NCBI GenBank assembly: GCA_963514095.1
Contig: OY741280.1
Coordinates: 11,312,447 to 11,376,446, forward strand
DNA length: 64,000 nucleotides
Direction: 5' to 3'
DNA from: Eutrigla gurnardus
Lineage: Eukaryota > Chordata > Actinopteri > Perciformes > Triglidae
Part shown: positions 1 through 11,338 of the stretch, one piece after another
How the letters are laid out: each line of letters starts with the position of its first letter
How positions within the stretch are numbered: position 1 is the stretch's first letter
The notes under the pieces: model-generated
Told to the model about the DNA's origin: nothing
The model's database searches: none
Seen by the model: the letters and a program-made list of their open reading frames with translations, nothing else
Made by a program: the position numbers and the translations under genes

Positions 1-329
1 TTGGCTCATGATTATTTTCATTTCAGATGAATATGCACATTTTTTTGATTAACTGAATATAGTGTGACATTTTGGGGAAAACATTTCTGTGCTGCTGACA
101 TTGGGCGAAAAAACAGTTCACAATTTCAAGTATGACATTCCAGTAGGAAGTCACTATCATCCAGGAACCAATCATTTCCTGCTGTCTCTGCTTGTTGCTG
201 AAAAACTGGTTAGGAAATATTCTCACAAAGAACCAAAGAACCATTGTGTTATTAGTAAGTTTCAGATGTGCTGAGGTGGATTGTGTTCATGTTGGACAAA
301 TCAAATACCTACAACAGAGAGCTGGAAAA

Positions 330-440
330 AGTTAACACTTGATGTCTTAACTGATTGATAAACGACTCAAATGATTAATTGATTATCTCAATAGCTGATA
401 CAATTTCTGTCAGTTGACTAACTGACTCATTTCAGTTCTA
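330..440. mobile_element. Degenerate fragment of a common teleost non-autonomous DNA element
   Basis: The segment resembles the terminal part of the teleost element that occurs intact at 55088-55397. It has alternating ATTGATTAT/ATCG-like motifs followed by a CATTTCAGTTCTA end. Recognition is from memory of the consensus; boundaries are approximate. Confidence 0.4.
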
Positions 441-696
441 AAGTATGATATAATCGTAATAATTTTTCCATAACAGCAGTGATTGGCTTTATTTTTAATT
501 ATAATACATGTCATAAACTGAGAATGATCTGGACATGAACAAACATTTTTACATATAATTCAGTAGATTCATTAAACAAACAAAAAAACATTCGCTTTCA
601 TAAGTGCTTTCAGTTACTCTAAACAACTACATCCAGAAAGTTGTTATTGTGTCTTATGTGTGCCTCAACAACGCAACACTTCTGCAGGCCCTCTTC

Positions 697-896
697 CTCA
701 TTTCATTACAGGAAGTGAGTGTGGAGTCAGACGCAGCACTGTCGTCACACTCTGACAGGTCATTGCTGTAAACTCTTGTGAACATGGTACTACTTCTCCA
801 TTAGCCGACTCCGCTGCTGCTGCCGCCACCATGCCCTGCCCGGGCCACCATCGCTCTCACCTCGCTTGATGCCATCGCAGCAGACCAGCCACACTG
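697..896 (+). promoter_or_regulatory. sla: Putative sla promoter and non-coding leader exon
   Basis: An ETS-family site, ACAGGAAGTG, lies at 708-717, as is common in blood-cell promoters. It is followed by moderately GC-rich sequence ending in a consensus donor, CTG|GTGAGT, after 896. This would splice to the acceptor at 1336, just ahead of the sla ATG. The leader would contain a short upstream ORF at 831-869. The transcription start is not visible. This is an inference from splice signals only. Confidence 0.45.
831..869 (+). CDS. Upstream ORF in the putative sla leader (12 codons plus stop)
   Basis: The ATG sits in a textbook Kozak context, GCCGCCACCATG. It reads MPCPGHHRSHLA and then TGA, entirely within the putative leader exon. 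If this exon is in the sla mRNA, the uORF should compete with the main start, whose context (GGAGGATGGGG) is reasonable. The peptide itself resembles nothing I know. Confidence 0.35.
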   Translation: MPCPGHHRSHLA

Positions 897-1058
897 GTGA
901 GTGGGCCTTTTATCACGCCGCCTGCCACCCACTGCCAACATGCACATAGTCTCTGTATCGACGGGACAGCTTTCTCTCCATATTGGCGAACTGAACACCG
1001 TGTGATGTAAAGCTAGCAGGATATGTTGCAATTCAGGGTAATGTAAATCATGTAAATC

Positions 1059-1093
1059 AAATAAAACCTGGTCAACGGGACCAGGTTTTATTT
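1059..1093 (+). repeat. Perfect 15-bp hairpin with AATAAA on both strands
   Basis: Left arm 1059-1073 and right arm 1079-1093 are exact reverse complements around a 5-nt loop (AACGG). The outer part of the stem contains AATAAA when read on either strand. It lies in the putative first intron of sla. Confidence 0.7.
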
Positions 1094-1360
1094 TTGCAAT
1101 ATATGATTTTAAAATGATTGATCACTGTGAGTAGTGTGCAGACAGAGCTAGGTGCATCTCAGCTTCCACATTCTGCATAGAGTTTATCAGCTGAAACAGT
1201 TTCGATGGTCAAGTTGTAGGAAGTTCAACATGGTGGTGGGGATGCAGCAACACGGAGGTTATGGGAATTTAAAAAATGCAGATTGATACATGAGTAGAAT
1301 GTTGATTAGAGTGTATCTGTTTATCTGCTACTTCAGGCTGGAGTCTGGTCCGTCTGGAGG

Positions 1361-1424
1361 ATGGGGAATATGATGCGAGGCGTGAGTGCCGGAGACAAGG
1401 TGAAAACAGACAGCTCTTTAAAAG
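1361..1424 (+). CDS. sla: sla coding exon 1 (myristoylation signal)
   Basis: Encodes residues 1-21, starting MGNMMRG. The start was chosen because MGN matches the myristoylated N-terminus of SLA and the exon joins in frame to the SH3 exon. The upstream acceptor is CTTCAG ending at 1336, so 1337-1360 would be leader. The donor is AAAG|GTAAGA after 1424, phase 1. Confidence 0.8.
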
Positions 1425-3463
1425 GTAAGACGGGTCCCCTTCCTTGTTTTTAGATGACATAATAGGATTTTGCAGAGTGTGTAGTGGATGCTTTCTCCAC
1501 TGCAAGAAACCATGTTTTGTTTTTTACGTCAAATTAATTGCATGTGCAAACATACTTAGTAATAAACCATTCATGAATATTCAAAACAAAAACCAAATTA
1601 ATTGGCAATCATTCCCGAGATTTCGCAGCTTCAATCGATGAATTGTCTGTGTTTTAACTCTGTAAATATTGTTCTTGGCAGGTTGTGAGGACGACATGAT
1701 GGTGGTGCTTCAGGACTACCCGTCACATGAAATCAGCGAGCCCATCTTCAGGATGGGGGAGAAGCTCCGACTCATCTCATAGTACGATCATGCTTTCTTG
1801 ATTTTAAAAAACCCCAAAACAATCCACTTTTCTGATCCATATGTACATTTGGTAGATGTAAAATCTCAAATGACTATGAGGAAATGAAGTCTCATTGCAA
1901 TGTCATGCCGTAAGTTTGCAGTATAGAGAAGTGTTCACAGAAAAAGGTCAAGTGTTGATTCCTCTTTGCTTCTTTTTCAGCGAGTCTTATGGTTTGAGAG
2001 TACGCTCTGTCCAAACACAAAAGGAGAACTACATACCCAAAAGCCATGTGGCCAAAGTGTACCATGGGTAAGAATAATATACTATATATGACTCCATCCT
2101 ATATAATCAGCCTGGAGTGTTTGAACTAGTCTGTTTGAACTTGCTTCCGATTGTAAACCGCAAAAAATCTTTTTCCACTTGTACTATCTGAGATCTCTTT
2201 CCGTCTTGAGGGAGATGTTAGTAACACAAGATACCAGTCGGATGAGTTTTAACCCATAGCATCTTCTTTTTTGGTCAGTTGGCTGTTTGAGGGGGTGGAA
2301 AGGCAGAAGGCTGAAGAACTGCTCTGTCTTCCTGGGAACAGAGAGGGCTCTTTCCTGGTGCGGGAGAGCGCCAGAGAAAGAGGTGAGTGCAGCAGCGTCC
2401 GCAATCAACTGGGCTGGTTTGGTTTGACTCTGGATTTCTCTGCATAGGAAATTAAAACGCTCGCCAAAAAGGAAGCACGTGGGGAGATGAGATCAGCACG
2501 ACGTTGGGACGGAGGGATGGAAAAGACAAAACAAGATGCAATCTAATCAGATCCAAATCTCGAATGGAGAAAATCGCATTCACGGATGTTTCGAAGTTAA
2601 TACAAAAATTCTTAGGGGACTCGAAATAAGAGGAATTAAGGATTTGGAATGGAGAGATAAATGAGCTAATCCCTTTCCTTCCTAAATAAACCCAAGGTGG
2701 CAGGGGATCTTTGATGCATGTCATTACCATTTGCTCTAACGGCATGTTTTTTAGTCTGTAAAGGCAAAACAACCAAAAATAAGCTGAAAGAATAGACATT
2801 TTGGGAAATAGGCATTTTCACTTTGTTTGAGTCAAACCAGCCAAGAAATAGTCAGGTACCCAACCCCTGTAAAAACCATAAATTGTTGCCTTACACTTGC
2901 ATTGTACAGATAAAACAAACAAATTGTGCAAATTGATCTTTAGAGATGCAGGTAAATATATTTTTCCAGTCTTAAAGCTCAGTTAAGATAATCATACCCT
3001 GGCTGTCGCTTTGCATTCAGACTTATAATCTTCTCATCTAACTTTGAGCAAGAAAGCAAATAAGCGTACTTCCTGAAAACTATTTAAAGGACGTGTTCGG
3101 GGAACCACTTGTTTGAGGATACTCCCCTTGAAAAATGTGTGGTCATATTTTCACCTGAAATTTTTCTTGACTCAGGATGAAAAAATCCACAGTGACTAAG
3201 CATGGGAGGAGATGATTGATGTTCACATACGTGCACTCTGTGTGTGTTTCATCTCCTCAGGTCTGTATTCGCTGTCAGTGAAGCACATGATCATTAAGCA
3301 CTATCGTATCCTCAGACTGGACAACAGCTGGTACTACATCTCCCCTCGCCTCACTTTCCAGTGCCTTGAAGATATGATCAACCACTACTGTGGTGAGTGG
3401 ATGCACAGCTAAACAGAAAGGACAAACAACAAACAAAAAGGAAGCAAGCACCACGAGCCACAA

Positions 3464-3494
<31 letters not shown>

Positions 3495-4567
3495 GGCGAG
3501 CACGCTAAGCACTGAAAATAACATCATGTTCCTAATATAGAACATATCTGTATCACAACAGGATGTGAGATAAAATATGCACGGTGGATAATTACTGTTT
3601 TAGTTCTGGGCCAATGTGGATCCCCTCCACACGCCCTCCAGAAGGTTGGTTTCGTGTTTTTGCCTGAGCAGGGTGGAAGTAGTAAATGAAAATTATGCAA
3701 AAATGTGAAATGTGAGTTTGTAAGCTGGTGAGCAGTATTTTACTTCCCCTATCTTTGCCTGTTCAGACTTTGCAGATGGTCTGTGTTGTGCATTAACCTC
3801 CCCCTGTCTGTCGGAGACGACCCCGCCGTCAGCTGCAAACCCCGGCGCTCCACCTGTAGTCATGCGACCCAAGTTTGACTGGAAGAAGATAGAAAGGTAC
3901 AACAGGGGCTTGGTTGGTGATGACATCAACCAGTTTTCATTTGTCAGCATGTCAGTGCTTGAAGATTCTGTCAGATTATAGCTTATTTGTTGTCTAGTCT
4001 TGTACTGTAAGAGAAAAAAAAATCATTTTCAACGATAAATCTGCTGATTACTTTCGCAAATATTCAATTAATTGTTGGACAAGTGTGAAAATTCTCCATT
4101 ATAATTTCCCAGAGCCCAACATGAGTTATTCAAATTGCTTGTTTCATCTAAAAACATCATAAAAGCTGAAGATGTTGAATTTATCATCATTTATAAGAAA
4201 GGAAATAAGCAAAAACTGGAACCATGTTCTCTTGAAACAATATCTGAAACAATTAAGCGACGGCATTATACATATTTTTAATGCTGGTTTTTCACAAGCG
4301 AAGGAGAACATGTGAACATTAAGATGCTCTGCTGACACCTATGTGTTCATCACCTCCTTTAACAGGGGACAGCTGGTCAGCACAGAGCGTTGCGATGACA
4401 ACACGGTGAGCTTCGGAGTCAGGAACAGCATCGCCGCTTACCTGTCCTTCTCTGGGAATCCAAACCCTCCGCAGACCAGAGCACAAAGCAGGAAGAAGAA
4501 GAGCAAGTCGTTTTATGGGATCCCTGAAAACGCCCACGGAAACATTCACTATGAAGAGGACTTCTAG
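1361..4567 (+). CDS. sla: Src-like adaptor protein (SLA/SLAP family), 7 joined coding exons
   Basis: SLA-family adaptors bind phosphotyrosines on antigen-receptor complexes (TCR zeta, ZAP-70, Syk) at the inner face of membranes and recruit Cbl to down-regulate the receptor. Join 1361-1424, 1682-1781, 1981-2067, 2279-2382, 3261-3392, 3767-3896, 4366-4567 gives 272 aa; human SLA, from memory, is 276. The product begins MGN, an N-myristoylation signal. An SH3-like segment (about residues 25-83) contains VLQDYPS and ENYIP. An SH2 domain (about 84-176) starts WLFEG and has the phosphotyrosine-binding FLVRES motif and KHYRI. The tail ends with a basic RKKKSKSF stretch and an acidic terminus. The tail and the LTFQCLEDMINHY segment resemble SLA more than SLA2. 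The paralogue (sla1a/sla1b type) is undecided. The SH3 lacks the usual Trp-Trp pair (see findings). All introns are GT-AG and all phases match. Confidence 0.9.
1682..1781 (+). CDS. sla: sla coding exon 2 (first half of SH3)
   Basis: Acceptor TTGGCAG before 1682. Reads CEDDMMVVLQDYPSHEI, then FRMGEKLRLIS, which aligns closely with human SLA. The frame reaches a stop (TAG) right at the exon end. The donor must therefore be TA|GTACGA after 1781 (phase 2), an unusual exon end, but it restores exact length agreement with human SLA. Confidence 0.85.
1981..2067 (+). CDS. sla: sla coding exon 3 (second half of SH3)
   Basis: Acceptor CTTTTTCAG ending at 1980. Reads ESYGLRVRSVQTQKENYIPK and then VAKVYHG. 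ENYIP and VAKVYHG match the end of SLA/Src-type SH3 domains, but the position of the conserved WW pair reads GL. Donor GG|GTAAGA after 2067, phase 2. Confidence 0.85.
2279..2382 (+). CDS. sla: sla coding exon 4 (start of SH2, FLVRES)
   Basis: Acceptor TTGGTCAG before 2279. Encodes WLFEGVERQKAEELLCLPG and then GSFLVRESARER. FLVRES is the phosphotyrosine-binding arginine motif of SH2 domains. Donor GTGAGT after 2382, phase 1. Confidence 0.92.
3261..3392 (+). CDS. sla: sla coding exon 5 (SH2 core)
   Basis: Acceptor CTCCTCAG ending at 3260. Encodes LYSLSVKHMIIKHYRILRLD and then WYYISPRLTFQCLEDMINHY, nearly colinear with human SLA. Donor G|GTGAGT after 3392, phase 1. A CA repeat begins about 70 bp downstream of the donor. 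Confidence 0.93.
3464..3488. repeat. (CA)n microsatellite in sla intron 5
   Basis: About 12 uninterrupted CA units, 72 bp downstream of the exon 5 donor and on the transcribed sense strand. Confidence 0.95.
3767..3896 (+). CDS. sla: sla coding exon 6 (end of SH2 and linker)
   Basis: Acceptor GTTCAG before 3767. Encodes DFADGLCCALTSPCL, matching the SH2 end of SLA (human ADGLCCVLTTPCL), then a Pro-rich linker and RPKFDWKKIER. Donor AAAG|GTACAA after 3896, phase 2. Confidence 0.92.
4020..4290. mobile_element. Degenerate teleost MITE-like element in sla intron 6
   Basis: The order of landmarks matches the family seen intact at 55088-55397: a GATTA/CGATAAAT start, then TTCCCAGAGCCCAACATGA, a GAAGATGTTGAAT-like segment, and AAACTGGAACCATG. 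It is diverged and lacks clear terminal repeats. Confidence 0.5.
4366..4567 (+). CDS. sla: sla coding exon 7 (C-terminal tail)
   Basis: Acceptor TTTAACAG before 4366. Encodes GQLVSTERCDDNTVSFGVRN, then SIAAYLSFSGNP and RKKKSKSFYGIPEN, and ends HYEEDF at TAG 4565-4567. The VRNSIAAYLS segment and basic RKKKS match the Cbl-binding tail region of SLA. Confidence 0.92.
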
Positions 4568-5220
4568 AGACGGTTCAGACTCGAATACCTTCATGTTGAA
4601 GACAAGTACAGGACATCCTTCTCTCAGATCCACAACATTTCTTATGTTTGCGATTGTGTTCAACATCCCAGCGATATTGCATGGCCACTTACACTCTGCC
4701 TCAGCTGATAAGATGGACCTTTATGGAATGAACTAGACGATTGTGCAATTGAACTCTATGTATTCTGCATGTGAAATACAAACATCCCGGCAATATGGCA
4801 GTAAAAACGACACTTAAATGCAATGAATATATATATATAATGATAATATATATAATGATGAATATGCCCAGAACCATAGTTAGCATCACACTGGTTCCCT
4901 CGACTAAAAGCCAACAGGATTTTTCCATTCTAACTTTTGACCATACAACAAACTCACGATCACTTGAATTCAAGTCATCACCACTAAGCTAAAGTCATCA
5001 TTCAGTCACTTGTTAGCAACCGCCTTAAAAGCGCCTTAAATACAAAGACAATTCAAATAAACAAGAGACTTCAAGATGAGGGAACTGGAAGTGCACGAGT
5101 GCTAACTCGTAACCGGATTGTAGGACTCATTCCTGCAGGATTCTGCCGTAATGTGTATGAGTATTACTGTCTGTCAAACTATTTTTATGTGTTCGTAATA
5201 AATATTATGCAGCCAAATTG
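4568..5220 (+). other. sla: sla 3' untranslated region with poly(A) signals
   Basis: No coding sequence follows the sla stop. AATAAA hexamers lie at 5056-5061 and 5197-5202; the second is the better candidate for the distal end. An AT-rich tract of TA repeats lies near 4829-4860. Confidence 0.6.
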
Positions 5221-5309
5221 TTGTGACACCGGCCTGAATGATATATTTTCACCTTATTGAGTTGATTTGAAAAATGTGAGCAAACAGCAGCTTTTTTCCA
5301 CTTCCACCA

Positions 5310-5600
5310 GATATGGACCAACATTTGACTTTTAGCTCTGTTTAGGTCTCCACCAACTCCTGAGAGAAATATTTGACTTAACTGCTAAATGTTCCACTAT
5401 TTTCACAGGGAACTAACTCGTTAGCCGTTTTGGTTTCGGTTTAAACAGCTGCCCAATGCAGAGCGGTGGGCGTTCACGTAAACAGTAAAGATGCAGACCA
5501 TAAAACCGAAACAATGAGTTAAAAGACACTAAAACGCTCTGTAGAGCTAATGTTAACTGCAGATTCAGGTGCCTCAGTAGGTCTGCCACTATCAGTTTCA
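5310..5600. mobile_element. Teleost interspersed repeat (family not named)
   Basis: Phrases such as ATGGACCAACATTTGACTTT, GGTCTCCACCAACTCCTGAG and GCTAAATGTTCCACTATTTT match a repeat I recall from many perch-like fish. There are no coding features and I cannot define its ends. Confidence 0.45.
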
Positions 5601-6393
5601 CATTAAACATAGTCATTTGTCAACAATTCCAATATTCCAAAATGCTGTAGAACAATTGAACGAATTACTTTAAGTCTAAAATATTTGGTGTTGATGAAGT
5701 AGAAGAAATAATCCCTTGAATATGTTTCATTTCACTGATGGAGTAAGTAGATGATACAAGAGGGTCAGTTTGCGGAAACAACAAGTTGTGTTCACTCTGT
5801 CACCATAGCATCAGTCATTTTAAGCATCTGGGAACCTTTTTATTTTTCAACAGAATCCAGGGTTAAAAGCCTGAATTCCTGAATTCAAATTTCCTCACAA
5901 ACATCCAGCCAAACTGTTCATATCTGTTGATCTTCCTCTGTCCAGATATTTGTGCCGGTGTGACATTCTCACTAATATCATATTGTCACCATATGACAGT
6001 TTTACTGAACAACAATTTAATAAGATGATAAATAACGGCACATTGTTAATGAAGGAGTGCATACATAGACATTCATCGCCACTGCAGTAAACAGAAAGAC
6101 CTCAAATTAGACTTCCCTTTGGTATTTGTGCTTGAGCAACTTCCTTTTCTGTTTTTAAGAGCTTGACCCAACATTTTTAACCACTAACCCCAAAGAGCAG
6201 ACTACACGTGAAAACATAAGGTCTAAATGGAGAGTGCATGTGTCCTTATCTATAGATTTCTGCTCCTTGCTGGTGCGTCTGAGTCAGACAGTAAAGATAA
6301 ATTGTCTGAGAATGTCTGCAGAAGCTTGCTGGAGTCTGCTAGTCAGTGAGGAAACAGTAACTAAAACAAAAAAGTTCTCTATCAAATATAAAG

Positions 6394-6640
6394 CAGTGGT
6401 TTCCAGCATGGGGGTCGGGACCCACACTTGTGGTTTTAGGATGAACGTGGGGGTTCTCAAGAGGATTACACTTCATAGGGAATAAGAAACATTTAAGTTC
6501 TACAACACAAACATATATTCATTTTTCAAAACATTCTCTACCGTTTTTGTCTCTTCGGGGCTCTAAGAAGATTAAAATCAAGGGGTCTAAGACGGTAAAT
6601 ATCGCTTGCATCACTTTTGCAAAAAATGCATGACTGCTTG
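6394..6640. mobile_element. hAT-like terminal sequence, degenerate non-autonomous element
   Basis: The segment starts CAGTGGTTTCCAGCATGGGG followed by GTCGGGACCC, which resembles the hAT terminal motif (CAGTGGTTCTCAAACTGGGG-type). The far end is not clear, although AAGGGGTCTAAGACGG near 6577-6594 could be a decayed distal part. Confidence 0.3.
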
Positions 6641-6787
6641 CTTTCGTTAAATCCATGAGCCAACGCCGACTAGTTAAGACGAGGTCAGCACTTTCATCTC
6701 AGTTTAAGAGCAGGATCAAATACGTGTCCGTCCTCGTTTTAAAGTCTCGTTAAATGCCTGCAAGTAACAGACTGGGAGAGAAGCAAC

Positions 6788-6790
<3 letters not shown>

Positions 6791-6849
<59 letters not shown>
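6791..6849. repeat. (TG)n microsatellite
   Basis: About 29 perfect TG units in intergenic DNA. Confidence 0.97.
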
Positions 6850-6851
<2 letters not shown>

Positions 6852-9782
6852 CAATTAGTGATGCAGGCACTCACATACATCTGGAAGCCTAGTGCTGCAC
6901 CATGCGGAGACTGTCGTCCAGTCAGCATTACTCACTCTCCAGAGTCCAGACCACGTGGAACCGGCCTGAAAACGGCCGACGATCATGCTTCGCTGTTGAT
7001 ATCATTCATTGAGGTGAAGCAAAGGGCAAAGTTCGAGAGTTCTCTGAATCACAATGAAGGCGTAGTTGTGGGAAACATATTTTCATCAAAGGCCACATAC
7101 GTGATAAAATAAACTCCCTTTGACTGATCTACTCATCCATATTCACATCAGTCATCACTTCCCTGCAGTCATGGGAACACTTACTGTAATACAGACGCAG
7201 ATAAGAAAGACAATACTCTGTAAAAACACATCTGGGAAAAAACATAGGCGCTCAGTGGGGTGAAGAGCGGAAGAATTTCCAGCGCGTGTTGTCTTATGAA
7301 AAAAAACCCCCCTGTGTTCAAGACAACTTTATGATGAGACAGAAGGGATTCCAAGTTGAATCCCTTGTTCTCCACATGCATTTTGTTTGATGTTACAATG
7401 GATGTAAGTACCAAGTTAAACACTTGAACAATGCACACTAGCCCTCGGTTGTTTTCTTTCCCTCAACGAAAACATGAAGAGGAAGTAGAGTTGAGGCCCG
7501 TCCGTGTCTCTGTCTATAGGAATATCTCCCATCGACAGTGGGATAAGTGAAGGAAATTAAGAGATGGAGAGGGATTCTTCTTCCTCCAGTCTGTTTTCTG
7601 TTAATCAGCCTCCTCTAATCTCGTCACATCCTCTCTTCTGCCCCGAGGCCCAGCTGTCCAAACCTCTGACTTCACCGTTTTCTACACTGGATGCTCGTTG
7701 CTGAGCCACAAAATATCTATAAATGTTTGCTTTGCTCAATCCAAAACACATTGTACTGTACTTCCCCCTTTGTTATCATCTTGTATGGTGTCGAGCTCTG
7801 AAATAAAATGAGTCATTTCACTCTGGATTCCTATCTTGCTCTATAGACACAAGGTGGACATACGTATGGCAGCTGCAGATTGAACGATACTTGTGATAGT
7901 TTTGCTGAGAAACAGAGAAATAGTCCACTAGAGCCAAAAGCAACACATCCACTTGCGATTGCTTTTGACCATTTTCACCAAACCGATGAAATCCCCCAAA
8001 GGAGCACCATCAACAACACTGTGTGTTCTTTTCAGAAACAGCACATGAGAACATGTCCGAGACCAAGCGCCTCAGCCAACACACACAACCACGTCCAAGG
8101 CTGTCCGGAGAGCCAGAGGAAAACAAACAAAAACCAAACTCTTCAACAACAAAAAGCTCCAAATGTCCACATCTTTGCCAGGGTTATAAGTGTTCTCATG
8201 CGACCGGCCAGGAGTCTGTGTCTGCTGTCATTCCTTAAGCCATTTCTCGTGCACGATGCCATGACCTGAGGCGGTCTTTGTGCTCATGAAGTTCTTTTTT
8301 TAGGTATTCTCTAATCTGAATATAAATTAGGCAAACAAAACAGCAACAATCGCTGCAAAACAGTGCTGTGATTTCATTGATGCATCAACATTTGTCATTT
8401 CTGAGTAATGAAAATGTTATTTAGCTTGTAACAACTGCTGTATTGAGTGACCATGATAAAGTTGAGCAATACAGGAACGTTGTGAAAGTATATAGAAATG
8501 CTGGGAACGGGTGAAACCTGAGAGCATATTTTTTGAAAGGGAACAACCACGTAGATCTGGAAATCTTCTGTCAGGCAGAGCGGAGGTACAAATGAGCTTT
8601 TCTGGGAAGCCGTTTCAGGGTGGATATTTGGATGAGAAGGAACAACCTGGCTCTGCTGTCATTCAACCGCCAGCTGAGTTCGACCTCCGAGCATCCTGTC
8701 TGCTGCTACGCTGCGAGCAAACACCAGGCGGAGACTTCCTCTTGGAGAGGAGTTCACTTTCCGTGAGGAGCCTTTCAAAAAACGTTTGCCACGTGGCTTC
8801 TTACAGATAATTAAGGCAAGCACAGCACAGGCACTTTCTAATTAGGAATTGTTGGTAAACCTAAACAAGCCCAGTTGGCGACTTAATATATATGCATATA
8901 TCCCTTTCAGTGCCTCGTAAAAGACATCTTGTTAAATTTTTACTGCTCTGGCAAATGAAACCATGTGGTGAGAATCCAAAAGCTGAAAGCTCTTAATACC
9001 TGTGAATTGTTCCTCTTGTGTGCATGTGGATTTGGCGTCCCACCTGGCGTGCTTTGCATGTTCTTTCCATTGCCCTCAGCTCCTGTTGAACCCCATCCGT
9101 CTCTGGAGAATGACAAGCGAGAGGACGGCTGTGAGCAAATTAGTGTCAGGAATGAAGCACCTGAAAGAGGAACGGAGGGGAGTAGAGGTGGATGTGGAAC
9201 ACAGAAATGTATAATTGATGCAACCAGATCGACTAACATGTGACCTCTCAGATTGGACATTAAATGATTCATAAACACTATTTTATCCAGTAAAAATACA
9301 GATCGTCTTTACAGAGCTTAAGATGAAAGTACAGTCAATCAGTTGAGACAAACCAGTGAAGACCCCCTCCCCTCTTCACACCTCAGAGGTCAAAGTGAAA
9401 TGACATCACTGTTGGGGGAAAACCCCGCCTGTTCTCCAATGATTGCATGTACGGGAACCATGTTGGGCTCCCTTGCGTTTTGTTGTTATAATGTTTTTCA
9501 GATAACATCAACAGTGATGTAAGAGGCTCTAGGGGAGTCCTGCTCCGCTTCCAGGGACACCTAATCCCTTTCTCTCACACCGTTACTGAAGACACGCTAA
9601 AATAACCCATTTAAAACGCTGATAGCTTTCCTTTATGATGTCTGCTTCACTGACTCTGGTCATGCTCTCTGTTAATCACGGTGTTGCTCATGCAAACAAC
9701 CATCTTGTGTACGTAGCCGCTGTCGTTTTCGCTGTGATTAGGATTGTGTCATCACCAGGAGACACCTACTGGCAGGGGAGGG

Positions 9783-9814
<32 letters not shown>
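9783..9814. repeat. (TCTG)n tetranucleotide microsatellite
   Basis: Eight tandem TCTG units, perfect. Confidence 0.95.
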
Positions 9815-10110
9815 TCGGCATCACAGTCGGCGGGACAATTCATCAATGTAATGTGTTTATTAATACCGCAAACCCAGCAGTGGAACAAAGGAGCAAGGAG
9901 TTCAATGCAAAACAGCTTTATGCTCAGCCGATAAAGACATCTGTCTTGTTTCCACGGTAACAATAAATCCACAAGCAAGGCAGAGCAAAAATGATGCGAT
10001 CACTTGTCATCACATCATCATTCAGTCTGATAAGATGTATTTAATGTATTGTTACCTTGTGAAGGGAGGATGTACCACTTCATGTTACTAAAGCGAACCA
10101 TGATGTTGCC

Positions 10111-10134
10111 AACACACACACACACACACACACA
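10111..10134. repeat. (CA)n microsatellite
   Basis: About 12 CA units. Confidence 0.95.
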
Positions 10135-11044
10135 CTCACTTTTTCAGAGCCCGGGGCCTCACTGCCTTCGGAGAGCGGGCCAGAAATAACAAAGATACTC
10201 TGACATGATTGATAGCAGCTAATAATGAGTTGATGTGGGACCATTTTATCAGAGTTCCTCGCTGCATGTCAGCACATTCACAGACAGCAGACTGATGATT
10301 TCCATCTTCTTCAGCAAGACAACAGATCACTGTGACACTTCCAATGATCATTCCACCAGGGAACTCAAACACTAAACCCACTTCAACAACATTACACTGA
10401 AATTACAGCTCGGTAAATGAAACCCACCATCCATATCAGTGAATCAAGGAAGTTTGAAATGTGCCATTTGGAAGCATATGACTCTGCTCTTAAATGACAA
10501 TCCAGGTGTGTGTGCCTCGATACTTTCCAGGAAAAAAAAGATTCTCTAAGTGCCGCATACCTCTCTCTATTTTACGAGACATGATCAAACAATGAGATAC
10601 CGAGGGAGAGCCTGGATTGCATGCAATTCTCCTCCTAAACAATGAATGGCTGAAAGTGTGACTGATAGCTTGTCTGCGTGAACCACTTAGGGAAAAAAAG
10701 AAATCCCCCTTTCGCGCTATAATTCTCTCCGTCTGCCTTACAACACAGGAATACTTCATCCATCTATCTGGCATTAAAACACAGCTAACTGTGTGCCACG
10801 AACCAGGAAATCCTCAAGAAACAACTGGTATTTCTCTAAGCGGCCATGCACGCATCACACCCATGATTAGAGCTCCTCTCCTTCCCTTATCAGGCTCTGC
10901 TCTGGCACCGAGGGCCGGCTACGGAAAGACGTTGGACAACTTCCATGCGGAGGGAGAGATCGTTGGAGCCAAACAGACAAAACAGCAGGCCAGAGAAGAA
11001 GGGAAGCTCTGCTGTAGTGGCTGACGTGGAGCTACGCGTGTGTG

Positions 11045-11045
<1 letters not shown>

Positions 11046-11125
<80 letters not shown>
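11046..11125. repeat. (CA)n microsatellite, 40 units
   Basis: Long perfect CA array preceded by a short GTGTGT stretch, so the junction can fold back on itself. Confidence 0.97.
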
Positions 11126-11128
<3 letters not shown>

Positions 11129-11300
11129 GCCTGTGCAGCTGGAGACACTCGAAATGCTTGTCTGACAGCCAGCCAGTGAACCTCGAAGTCGGGTCTTGAA
11201 GTGGGGGAGACACAGCAATGGTTCATTTCAACAATATTGGGGCTTGGGGAATGTATACAGACTGACAGATACATGTAGGCAATGAACGCACGGATAAACA

Positions 11301-11301
<1 letters not shown>

Positions 11302-11335
<34 letters not shown>
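11302..11335. repeat. (CA)n microsatellite
   Basis: About 17 CA units, only 180 bp from the larger array at 11046. Confidence 0.95.

Positions 11336-11338
<3 letters not shown>

Noticed and set aside
4319..4666. 115-aa minus-strand open frame opposite the sla last exon
   Set aside because: Antisense shadow of conserved sla coding sequence.
7880..8269. 129-aa open frame on the plus strand between sla and abitram
   Set aside because: No domain, no family resemblance, Asn/Gln/Thr-rich by composition, and no splice or promoter context.
11032..11331. Open frames made of repeated Cys-Val or Thr-His
   Set aside because: These are translations of CA/TG microsatellites; the same applies at 23341, 27757, 32239 and 59157.
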